From: Diadophis punctatus similis
Lineage: Eukaryota > Chordata > Lepidosauria > Squamata > Dipsadidae
DNA length: 64,000 nucleotides
Direction of reading: 5' to 3'
Assembly: GCA_023053685.1 (NCBI GenBank)
Contig: JALIGW010000010.1
Coordinates: 10,201,919 to 10,265,918, forward strand
Positions 20,641-31,601 of the stretch are shown one piece after another (position 1 is the stretch's first letter; every line of letters begins with the position of its first letter). Below the pieces are notes generated by a model. That model saw only the letters and a list, made by a program, of their open reading frames with translations, searched no databases and had not been told where the DNA came from. Position numbers and translations under genes: made by a program.

Positions 20641-20790
20641 AATGAATAAATAAATTTCACATTCCTGTTCCATCTTCTCTTAAGGTCAAGCATTTCCAGT
20701 TTCTTCAGTCTCTGTTCATGGTCTTCTAACTATCCTAGTTATATATTTGTGAGATCACTTCAATTTCTTTGAATAATTCCTATATAGGCT

Positions 20791-22236
20791 TCTAAGCAAG
20801 TATGAGAGAAGAGAGAGTGCAATTAAATAGAGGTGGAGATGGAGATCTATAAATAGAATTATAAATATTTTCAGAGAGTGCTATTTGTTAGCTGGCTAAT
20901 ACTTTATGAAACTTTTATCACTTTACAGACCTCATAGGAGGAGAACCATGTTCATTTATAGTAGCCAAACTTATAATATCTTTTCTTTTCAAATAAAAAG
21001 CTTATGCCCTTTAATAAAATGTGTTACTCTGAAAAAGTGTTCTCAGATTCATTTACCATTTTACAACAGCATTTTCTTCTTTGAGGCCTTTTATATATGT
21101 TGGAATATAATTCCAATCATCTACAAGACAGCACAAATAATAGGATTGTAATCTAATGTATCTAGATGGAACAGGTTGCTGAAGGCAATTTTACTCTCTA
21201 GATAGGTAATAGATTTCCTGGAAACCTTAAATTGTGTAAATGCCTGTCATTGGTTTTTTGCCTTATTTCTGTCCTGTCATTTATATTGTAAGGAGAGGGC
21301 AGGGACTGTCTTGTTGTTTGTTATTGATTTTATGTACGGTGCTCTGGAGCTTTTTGGTTGAAGAGTGGGATAAGAACTATAAATAAATAAAGATGAATAA
21401 CCACAGCAAAAGTGGTGGTAACTATCCAAGCCCTGATTGTCTGCTTGCAATCTCAGTGGAAGTAATAGCAGACTCTTGCTAAACAAATCAACAACATGAT
21501 AATTTTCTCTTGTCCTGCTTTTTATGGAGAGATGGAATGGGATGTGCATTCTAAGTGTCTCTTTTTCTTTGGTACCACAGTTACCATGACACCGGTATTC
21601 TGATCAGTCTTATCATATTTTTAATTCATTAAGCAGTGAAAAAGCTTCATTTTTATTTTTAAGAAAACAGTTTTCTTTCCCAGGACATTATTGTCAGAAA
21701 ACTGCATGTTGACCAATATTATTATTAATGTGTTACATTGCCTTTTTTCCAGTTTCATAGGACATTATTAATTGTGTAATGAAGCAGTCTCTCATATGGA
21801 GACATTAATATATGTATTTCAAAAAGCACAGCTAAAGAAAATATAATTCTTAGCATGACTCACAGCTTAGAAAAAGAGAGTTGATGGCTTATCAGACAGA
21901 TGTTGTATTAGCCAAATTCCAGCCATTCTAATAAATGGTACATTGCTCCCACTAATTAAAGACCACTACAAAACCAAGGCTCATGCAAAGAATATTGCAC
22001 CAAGAGATATATTCAAAAGCCATTCAGGAAAACTCTACTCACAGCTAAAAAACTGTGACCTCTATGGTTAAGTAAATTGTGCAGTAAGACCATATGATGA
22101 TTGCACTCTGAGAGGTCCCTGGTAAATTTTCCAGTAAAGGATATAATTAATAAAATCACAGCATCCTATTAGAATTCAGGGAGTTTAAAGAATAACCTGG
22201 GCCAGGGACAGTGTTGGCCCTTCTGCTATGTCTGTT
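20791..22236. other. Apparently unique AT-rich sequence
   Basis: There is no recognisable gene or repeat. Short frames here have no motif. Confidence 0.5.
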
Positions 22237-22315
22237 TCTGCCTCCTCCTCCTCCTGCTACCTCTTCTTCTTCCTCCTCCTCTTCTTCCTCACTTTCCTTC
22301 TCTCCCTCTCCCAGC
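22237..22315 (+). repeat. Pyrimidine (CTC/CTT) tract
   Basis: Imperfect CTC/TTC triplets run over about 80 bp. They produce Ser/Leu-rich spurious frames. Confidence 0.9.
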
Positions 22316-22439
22316 ACCCCAACTTGGCGTGCGCTCCCTTCACACCCCTCTCAAAGATTGCAAGACAAGCATGCACAGCCCAACTTGCAACTGGAGACTC
22401 CCCCAAAGCCTCATTGGAGGGGGACCCCCCAAGGTATGT

Positions 22440-22790
22440 GTCAGCATTCTGAGTAATGCATCCACCAAAAGCAGAACTCCAAGGCATGTAGATTCCTCAA
22501 AGAACATGTTTATTGGAAACATCATATCAGCACAACCAGTGAAAACCAACTCCAAATGTTCCCGCAGTTTTCCCCCAATTAAAAGAGAAAATTTTCCCAC
22601 TCCCAGGTGTCACCAGGCACATTGTTCAATGAGCATAGCTGCTTGGTCACCCCTGTGCTAGATAGTGGATGTAAAATATTGGCTGGAAGTACCATTCCTA
22701 TACTGACCAGGAATATGTGCTCAGCACAGCATATGTATTTTTCCAAAAGGTTGTAAAAGTTTACAGTCCTAGAAAATGGAGAGATGGGCT
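22440..22790 (-). repeat. LTR-like segment, minus strand (tentative)
   Basis: On the minus strand the segment ends ...GAATGCTGACA at 22440, preceded by an AATAAACA signal (22510-22503), which is the order of R/U5 in an LTR. The other boundary is unclear, and no internal retroviral protein or second LTR was found. Confidence 0.3.
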
Positions 22791-22791
22791 C

Positions 22792-22833
22792 ATTCATTCA
22801 TTCATTCATTCATTCATTCATTCATTCATTCAT
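22792..22833 (+). repeat. (CATT)n microsatellite
   Basis: About 10 perfect tetramer units. Confidence 0.95.
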
Positions 22834-23599
22834 CTTTCACAATTTACTTACAAACTTTCATATGTGTATTCCAGGTGTTGGGCTAATTAAGCCACATTCT
22901 GATGTTTTTAGGAATATTCCAAAGTCCACCCTCATCCCACCCAGGTCCTTAGCCTGCAAAATTGTGGTATGTACGAGAACGAGAAGAAGACAACAAACAG
23001 ACAAGGAAGCAGGAAACAGGAATGCAAGAAAACTAGAGCCAAGCAAAAGAATTATCAGTCAATTGTCAGGACCACAAACTATAGTAAGCAGCTTCTTGTG
23101 GTATGATTCCTGCCTGGACCTTAGCTCAGAACTTATCCTGGAGCTTGATCGCAACCAAAAGAAGAGGAACCATACTAGGTATCATACTAGATAGAAGAAC
23201 TTTTGGAGGCAAATGTTTCATTTAATTATTTATAAGGACTAATAATCAAAGACATTTATTTACATAATTGCATCAATTTGCAAATCTAGGATGGTGGAGT
23301 AACCCAAGGTGACATGAAAGGTGTGTGCTACAATAAAGTATTTTTACAGTTATCTTCTGTCAGTCCTTGGGACAAAGAACCCTGATAGGATGAATTTTCC
23401 TCTCAGCTTATTAAGCAAAATGAGAATACTCATGCTTTTTCTAGCTGGCACTAAGAATTTTAAACCTTTATAGTAATGTTTGTTGATTACTACCTTTTGC
23501 TGAGTGTCCTGGTAGACTGTAGATAAAGCATGAGCCACCAGTGTTACATCTGCCAAAAAAGACAACACAATTTTGCACTGCAGCAACGGAGGAATAATC
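22834..23599. other. No recognisable gene or repeat
   Basis: Frames of 60-136 codons occur on both strands (for example 22784-23194), but they begin in the microsatellite or lack any known motif. Confidence 0.45.
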
Positions 23600-24115
23600 T
23601 CAAGGTCCAGGAACTGATCGTTATTCTCTACATAATAAGAGTATACATAGTAAACTGTGTTCACTCTGGGTTTCAACACTATAAGGATATTGAGGAACTA
23701 GTTAGAGTTTAAAGAAGAATGACAAAGATAGTGACAGGCTTGGAGGCTAAATCCAATGCAAAAAGTTGAATACATTGGTATATTTAGTCTAAAGAGAAAA
23801 TCAAGGGAAAGCATGATAACAGTCTTCTAATATTTGAAGACGTGTCAACGGAAAAGGGTATGGAGTTATCTTCCATAATGTCTGACAAGAAGACAAGAAC
23901 AAATGGGAGGAAGCCTACAGAGTTCCAAACGCAACATGAGGAATTTCCTGAAAGTAAAAAATATTAAGCAGTGGGAAAGCCTATTGCCGGGAATTGTGGG
24001 TGCTGAGTTACTGGAAAGTTGCAAACAAAGGTTGTTTAGCCATTTATCTGGGATGGTATAAAGATTCCTGTCTTGGGTAGGAATTAGAAAATATTGAAGG
24101 TCCTTTCAAACCTCA
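23600..24115 (+). pseudogene. Decayed CR1-type LINE, RT C-terminal region
   Basis: Across frames one reads 'HSGFQHYKDIEELVRV', 'RMTKIVTGLEAKS' and 'EFQTQHEEFPESK'. These correspond to 'FSSPHYKKDIETLEKVQKR' and 'FNLEVRRNFL' in the better CR1 at 24436-25507. It ends in a CR1-like 3' stretch near 24060-24115 and is very old. Confidence 0.6.
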
Positions 24116-24430
24116 TGATTATATTATTCTTGTACCAATATTATTATACCAGAAAAATATCCTATGTTAAAGTTACCTGTAGAGATAAATCACACAACAT
24201 TCACAATATTTCAATGAAATTGGTCCCCAGGCAGGGAACATGATTTAATTTTGCTTCCAGAAGCAGATATCAGGGGGGAAAAATGATACACAACTATTTT
24301 TTTCACTCATCCAGCAAAGCCCTTAAAACCTTATAATGCAGCTATTAGAAACTTTTAAAAAGTAGACTTGAACATGACATAATAAAAAATTTTCTCTTCA
24401 AAGCTTGGTCACAGAAATGCTCCTTAAAAA

Positions 24431-24463
24431 TTTGTCAAATGCTTCAGCAAAGCATTTGACAAA
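24431..24463. repeat. Perfect 14-bp-arm hairpin at the CR1 5' junction
   Basis: Arms 24431-24444 and 24450-24463, loop CAGCA. The right arm is CR1 coding sequence (K-A-F-D-K). The left arm occupies the place where upstream CR1 codons would be expected and does not encode them. Confidence 0.92.
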
Positions 24464-25507
24464 GTAGACCACAACCTACTTCTTCATAAGCTAGAAAAAA
24501 GTGGGATAGACAGCTACACAACCAGATGGATTAACAACTGGCTGACCAACCGTACCCAGCGAGTAGTCCTCAATGGCTCTAAGTCCACATGGAGAGAAGT
24601 AAGCAGTGGCGTACCACAAGGTTCCGTCCTAGGCCCAGTACTCTTCAATATCTTAATAAATGACCTAGATGAGGGAATAGCAGGAGAACTAACCAAATTT
24701 GCAGATGATACCAAGCTGGCGGGAGTAGCAAACACCCCAGAGGACAGACTCAAAATCCAGAGGGACCTTGACAGATTTGAACACTGGGCCCAAACCAATA
24801 AAATGAAATTTAACACGGAGAAAAGTAAAATTCTACACCTAGGTAAGAAGAATCAAAAATACACATACAAACTGGGTGAAACCACACTCAATAGCAGCGA
24901 TTGCGAGAGGGATCTTGGAGTCTTGGTAGACAGCCAACTAAATATGAGCCAGCAGTGTGCAGCAGCAGCAGCAGCCAAAAAGGCCAACGCAGTCCTGAGC
25001 TGCATAAATAGAGGGATACAATCAAGGACCAGAGAGGTACTAGTACCACTCTATAAAGCCTTGGTCAGACCACACTTAGAGTACTGCATCCAGTTTTCGT
25101 CACCACACTACAAAAAAGACATTGAAACCCTAGAGAAAGTGCAGAAGAGAGCAACCAGGATGATAAAGGGTCTGGAAAATAAAACATACAAAGAGCGGTT
25201 GGAGGAACTGAGCTTGGCCAGTCTGGCGAAGAGAAGGACCAGGGGTGACATGATAGCAGTGTTCCAATACTTGAGGGGCTGCCACAGAGAGGAAGGGGTC
25301 AGGCTGTTCTCTATGGCACCAAAAAGCCAAACAAGGAATAACGGATGGAAGCTGACCAAGGAGAGATTCAACCTGGAAGTGAGGAGAAACTTTCTGACGG
25401 TGAGAGCGATCAACCAGTGGAACAGCTTGCCAGCGGAGGTTGTGAGAGCCCCAACACTTGCGACCTTCAAGGGGAGACTGGATTGCCATCTGTCTCAAAT
25501 GGTGTAG
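24445..25507 (+). pseudogene. CR1 reverse transcriptase, C-terminal two thirds
   Basis: The RT core reads FSKAFDKVDHNLLLHKLEKS, then 'SSGVPQGSVLGPVLFNILIN', the catalytic motif KFADDTKLAG near 24700, 'ERDLGVLVDSQLNMSQQC', 'HYKKDIETLEKVQKRATRMI' and 'NQWNSLPAEVVRAPTLATFK', ending SQMV and TAG at 25505. From 24803 to the stop there is an open frame of 234 codons. The endonuclease and RT N-terminus are missing by 5' truncation. The good state of the frame suggests a moderately young copy. Confidence 0.9.
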
Positions 25508-25590
25508 GAACTCCTGCTTGAGCAGGGGATTGGGCTAGATGACCTACAAGGTCCCTTCCAACTCTAATAATAAATCTAAATCTAAACTTC

Positions 25591-26048
25591 TTGTGTTTAA
25601 ATGGTACCTCTATCAATTATTCTGCTTTAGCTTTCCACTTACTTTATATGAGCAGTTGAAATCAGAGTTGAATGTATTCAAACTCCAAAACTCTGAATTA
25701 CTTAGAATATCTTCTAGAGTCTATTCTGAATCCATCTAATAGCATCTCAATTTGCCTGTTTTGTCAGAAACCTTTCTAAAAATGCTATAAGCAAGTCAGC
25801 CAATCCTAGTAAGCATATCTCTAAAATTTTATAGAATTATATTATAGATCACTTTCCAAGTTGCCTCTTTGCGGTACTTTGGGTCTCAAGATTATATTTT
25901 GGTTTGGATGTAAATACTTGTTTTTCCAGTCTTTCTATTTATAAGATGATATGCTCTTGATAGACCTCTTAATGAAAGACATATAGCTTTGCAAATTATG
26001 GCTACTTCTAGACAAGTGGCTTAGTGCACTAGTAATCATAGTTTATCA
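25591..26048. other. Apparently unique AT-rich sequence
   Basis: No gene or repeat recognised. Confidence 0.5.
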
Positions 26049-26056
26049 CTCTAAGC

Positions 26057-26462
26057 CAGGGGTCCTCAAACTTTTTAAACAGGGGGCCAATTCATGGCCC
26101 CTCAAACTGTTGGGGGGCCAGACCGACTGGGTGGGCGTGACTAGGTGGTCATGTGACTAGGTGGTCATGGCTAGGTCATGTGACTAGGTGGGCGTGGCCA
26201 ATTTAACAGTCCATTAAACAATGCATACAAATTAAACTTTAATTTGTTTTGCTCCTGGGGTTGTTTTATTTGCTTTTATTTGCACGTTGCTCTTTTGGTT
26301 GACTTTTCTTTTTACTAGATCATTTTTTCAGTTGTTTAGGAGTCTAGTGGTCCACTTCAGAAAACTCAGTTTTGCAGCAATTCTTCTCAGCCCCAAGGAG
26401 CTTCAGAAATCTCTCTCTGTCTCTCTTCTCTCTCTCTCTCTCTTTCTGTCTCTCTCTCTCTT

Positions 26463-26511
<49 letters not shown>

Positions 26512-26847
26512 ATCTATCTTCTGGAGGCGGGGGAGGTGAAAAATGGGCCATTTTAGCCCATTTTTTGGCTTCTTGGGGCGTCTGTGCACCCCATTTTTCA
26601 CCTCCCCTGCCTCCAGAAGCATTCTGCTGGCCAAAAACAGGCAAAAATGGCCTGTTTTTTTGGTTTTCGTCCGTTTTTCACCTCCCCTGCCTCCAGAACG
26701 TCTCTGCAGGCCAAAATGGTTGGCCTTACCTTTCAGTTCCAGCCCGCAGGGCAATGTGGGCAGGGCAGCCTCATGGTCCTGTGTGGGCCGGATTAATGGC
26801 TTCGGTGGGCTGCATGTGGCCCATGGGCCGTAGTTTGAAGACCCATG
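26057..26847. mobile_element. Non-autonomous hAT element, 791 bp
   Basis: Ends CAGGGGTCCTCAAAC (26057) and inverted CATGGGTCTTCAAAC (ending 26847), with a perfect 8-bp duplication CTCTAAGC at 26049-26056 and 26848-26855. Inside are short GTGACTAGGTGG(T/G) repeats (26127-26200), a (CT)n run, and a block 'CACCTCCCCTGCCTCCAGAA' repeated twice in direct and once in inverted sense. There is no transposase. Confidence 0.93.
26408..26510 (+). repeat. (CT)n microsatellite inside the hAT
   Basis: A near-perfect CT run with TTTCTGT interruptions. Confidence 0.95.
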
Positions 26848-26855
26848 CTCTAAGC

Positions 26856-27551
26856 TATAAGCAATTGATTTTCCACATTATTAAATTTATTGTACTTGTT
26901 CTGTATGTTCATCCCATTATCTCCATCTATCCAGAGAACATAGCAGAGGTATGTTCCTAAAAGCCATTTGAAGCTTAATGCAAATCACCATAACCTTTGC
27001 AATGAGTGCCATTTGATTTCTTTAAAATTCAAACAAAGAAAGCAAACTTGATTATTGCTAAAATGCCCTTTGAATTCCACTAAATATTAGTGAAATTAGT
27101 GAAATTTATTTAAACAGATTAAAACAGATTAAACAGAACAGATTCATACTTTATATTATATTTGAATCCCAGATTGCTAAAGAAGAGAATTGCACTGATC
27201 TTTCACTTTAAATAGAAAAAAATAGATTCATAAAAGAATAAGAAGAGCGATGAAAGTAGCCTTTTCTAATTTAATACTATTTTTTTAAAAAAATTATGTA
27301 GTAGGAAGTCCTAGAATATATTTAATTGAATAAATTATGAAATTTTTAAACAAAAAGTAGTTATTAAATGGTTTATGACAACTGAACGAAGAAATATTAA
27401 AAGTAATATTTCTATTTTTGAACAATAAGCCTCAAATATTCTAGATCAATGGAAATTCTAAGTAACTACAGCAAAAATTATCTGTATTTCCTATGTACAG
27501 GTCTTTTGCAGATAAATGACTAAGTTATACAAGTATTCTTCAAAATTATTT
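26856..27551. other. Apparently unique AT-rich sequence
   Basis: No gene or repeat recognised. Confidence 0.5.
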
Positions 27552-30500
27552 TGAAAGGATTGCCTCCCCAACCACATTCAAAGTACGAACTTCTGAGTCA
27601 GTGTTTCAAAAGGATTCCTTTATTAGCAATTGTATGACAATCCATTCATTCAAAGCAAGATCTAAATGCCTCCAGGCAAGGCAAGCATATTTAACCTTAA
27701 TGCCCCTCCCCATTAGGCAGGATGCAAGAGTAAAGTAATCCACAAAGTGTGAAACTTCTTTTCTGGGAGTACAGATGGCTAAACGTTCCCAGACCCTTCC
27801 GTTCCACTGACTTGCATTGTCCCTCATAAACCCTATCTTAAGATGAGAGGGGAGGAGCCACGACAGAGATGGCGGAGGAAAACCTGACTCCGCAAAAGAC
27901 CTGAGCTCTCCCTGGACGCTTCGCTCAAAGGAGAGCACTCCCCAGAGTTTCTTTCTCTCTGGGTGAAAGTAGACGATACCAGGCACCCGAGGGTTGTGGC
28001 GGAACAACTAGCCACCCACGGAGAGTGCCGTTTCTGCTTGTTTTTGCTTCTTCTTGGGACTGACACCCTGTGGAGACGGCTGCCCATCTTGGGAACGGCA
28101 GGGACGTCGTGAGGGCCGATTTCTTCGACCTGAGGACCTGACGAAAGGTTCGGAGGACTATAGATCGAACTGAGGATGGGGCGGAGGCTCATCAATTTAA
28201 GGGGGAGACGGCAAGCGGCGTGGGGAAGACGGTAAACCCGGACAGTGGGCCAATTATCGGTGGCTTGAATTCCGTGGTGCCGTACTTGGAGGAAATCAGC
28301 TGTGAGGCTTGGCTCGGTTTCCCGCCTGCTCGGCCTCCCAACTGCGGCGAGAGAGATCGATTACGGTCTCAGGAGAAAGACCTTGCCCAGCTAATACCCA
28401 GCCAATGCCATCTGCAATAAGCCAATGGTGAACGGTGAACGGTGAATGGTGAACGGATCGCTGGGAGCTGGGCTTGTGCCCGTGTTTCGGAGCGGCAACT
28501 GCTGGGCCCCCTAAGACTGACTACAGAGATCGCCGCTATTACTATCCTTACAGCGGCGGCATATTTTGGGAATCAGCTTTAATCTGTGGTTACCGGAAGA
28601 TGACCCATGGAGTGCTATTGTTTTCGCCGCCATTAACGTTAGTAATATGGTTTCTGGCTGGAGGAGCCCCCCTGCTGGTAGAGCTCGTCTGCATACTGAG
28701 GGAAGGGGGATCCCAGATGCTCAAAGAACTTCAAGCAGGGGATACTTTCTCAGACCCCTGTTCTATGGACTCCCCGAAAATTGTTGTTATGCTAGGAGAA
28801 AGGGGAAATGTGTATGTATTTTAAGAACTACTTTAAGAACATACCTCCCCAGCTCACCCTTACCATGATGAGCCTGCCTTCTTTTTAGAACCTTTTAGAA
28901 TTTTAAATTGTATCCTCCTCCTCTGAGATGCATTATGGGTATGATTGAATATGGGAAGAGTGAGATGGGTGCCTGTGTATTAGAATTAGTGTAAAAATGG
29001 AAAAGATGGGGACTGAGACTCCGTCCCCCGCCGCTGAGTGTAGAAACAGAAGTGGGGTGGGTGGGGGCTCGGCTACCCTGTCTTGTGAGAATGGCATGTA
29101 TGGCCTGCAGGGAGGGAGGGAGACCAGCGGGGCGGGGCGGGGGATCTCTGGTGGGGATGAGAGCCGGAACATCTCGGTCATAATGGGAAGAGGCAGATAT
29201 GCCGGGAGCAGAGGGGTGGGCCGTCTCGGGGAATAAGACCTCGCTGTATACAAGCGATCCCTTGTTCCGGCCCCTCCGATGTGGTTCCATCTTGCTCAAC
29301 CCGAGTACCTGGCAACAAGGGTTTTCAGGTCCCTGGGCTCAAGATGTTGCTGCTTAACACCAGGTCGATTGCCAACAAAGCCCCCCTGATATGTGATCTA
29401 ATCACAGAAGAGGGGGCAGACCTGGTGTGTATAACTGAGACCTGGATGGGCCAAGAGGGGGGAGTAGCTCTCTCTGAGATCTGCCCAGATGGGTTCTCAG
29501 TGCAGCATCATTCTCGACCCCAGGGAAGGGGGGAGGAGTGGCAATGATAACGCGCCAAAGTCTGCATCCTCGTAGGAGCCCTGCCCCGGAGATTGTTGGG
29601 TGTGAGACGCTCCTTCTGAAGTTGGACTTAGGGGTCCAGGTGGGCCTTTGCCTAGCGTACCTGCCTCCCAACTGCATTAGGAAGGCCCTGCCTGAGCTAC
29701 TTGAGGCAGTAGCCGGCTTGGCGGTGGAGTTCCCTAGGCTTATGGTTCTGGGGGACTTTAACCTGCCTTCGGCTGGCGAAACCTCTGGGATAGCTCAGGA
29801 GTTCATGGATTCCATGACAACCATGGACCTGACCCAAGTAATCCAGGGTCCGACTCATGAGGGAGGTCACACGCTCGACCTGGTGTTTCTTTCGGGGCAG
29901 TGGAGAGATGATCTGAAGATAAGGGATATAGTCACCACCCCACTGTCATGGTCAGATCATTTCCTACTGAGGTTGGACTTTGCAGCTCCACTCCTCCCCC
30001 GCAGGGAGGCGGGACCGACTAGGTGGTTCCGCCCCAAGCGCCTAATGGAGCCAGAAGGATTCCAGAGGGAACTTGAGGAAATACCTGAAACCCTGGTACA
30101 CAATTCGGCTGATTCCCTTGTGGCTGCATGGAACACCGCAGCATCAGCAGCATTAGACCGGATTGCGCCTAGGTGACCTCTCCGCGGCAGCGGATCCTGG
30201 AAAGCCCCCTGGTTTACCGAGGAGCTCCGGGAGATCAAATGCCAAAAGAGACATCTAGAACGCCGCTGGAGAGCCAGCAAAACCGAGTCTGATCGAACAC
30301 TATTAAGAACCTACATCAAGTCTTATTTAGTGGCGATAAGGGCGGCAAAACGATCCCATTTTTCCGCTCTTATTGCGTCTGCAGATTCTCGCCCAGCCGC
30401 CTTGTTTAGGGTGACTCGCTCCCTCCTTGCCAAAGGGGGGAGCGAGGAACACTTGCAAGGTAGAGCTGAGGAATTCGCGCAGTTTCTGTCGGATAAAGTC

Positions 30501-31601
30501 GCTCAGATTCGGTCAAACCTGGACTCCAGCTGGGCAGAGTCCACTGAGATGACAGGGGCAAGTCTTAGTCCACCGTTGTGGGAGGAGTTTGGGCCTGTTT
30601 CTCCGGAAGACGTGGACAGAGCCGTGGGTGCGATGGGTGCCTCCACCTGTTTATTGGACCCGTGCCCCTCCTGGTTGGTTTCCACCAGCAGGGAGGTGGC
30701 ACAAGCCTGGATCCAGGCGGTGGTCATCGCTTCTTTGACGGAGGGATCTGTACCGCAGCCGTTAAACGTTGCGGTGGTTAGACCCCTCCTGAAGAAGCCT
30801 TCCCTGGATCCAGCGGATTTGAAGAACTTTCATCTGGTCTCCAACTTACCTTTTTTAGGGAAAGTTGTTGAAAAGGTGGTGGCTACCCAGCTTCTGCGAC
30901 TACTGGAGGAAACGGACCATCTAGACTCCTATCAGTCGGGTTCCAGGCGTGGCTTCAGTACAGAAACTGCCTTGGTCGCCCTGATGGATGACCTCTGGCG
31001 AGCCCGGGATGGTGGAAATTCCTCCATCCTGGTGCTACTTGACCTCTCAGCGGCTTTCGATACCATCGACCATGGTATCCTTCTGTGTCGTCTCGGTGAG
31101 TTGGGAGTGGGAGGCACCGTTTTGCGGTGGTTCTCCTCTTATCTCACCGATAGGACGCAGTCGGTGTTAACAGGAGGGCAGAGATCGTCCCCCAGGCCCC
31201 TGTCATGCGGGGTGCCTCAGGGTTCGGTCCTCTTGCCCATCTTGTTCAACGTCTACATGAAACCGCTGGGGGAGATCATCCGGAGACATGGGGTGAGTTT
31301 CCATCAGTACGCTGACGACACCCAGATGTACATCACCACCCCGTCTCAATTCAGTGAGGCAGCTGATGTAATGTGCCGATGCCTGGACGACGTTAGGACC
31401 TGGATGGGGAGAAACAGACTCAGACTCAACCCCGACAAGACTGAGTGGCTTTGGATACTGCCTCCTAAGGACCAAGACACCGGTCCCTCCTTGGTTCTGG
31501 AGGGGGTGAAATTAACTCCCTCGGAACAGGTCCGCAATTTGGGGGTCCTCCTAGACCCACAGCTAAAATTAGAGCAACACCTTACAGCTGTGGCTAGGGG
31601 G

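Larger units (their letters stand above)
24431..25590 (+). mobile_element. 5'-truncated CR1-clade LINE with a snap-back hairpin at its 5' junction
   Basis: CR1 coding sequence starts at about 24442 in the RT core and runs to a CR1 3' end ('GGGCTAGATGACCTACAAGG', 25530) with a (TAAATC)-type tail at about 25568-25590. The first 14 bases (24431-24444) are a perfect inverted copy of 24450-24463. Confidence 0.9.

Noticed and set aside
22211..22487. Gag-like basic frame upstream of the LTR-like segment
   Set aside because: The basic tail (KKRRRKKKR) is translated from the pyrimidine tract; no capsid motif.
28220..28824. L2 ORF1 candidate frames
   Set aside because: 66-116 codons in different frames with no coiled-coil or zinc-knuckle motif; treated as 5'UTR.
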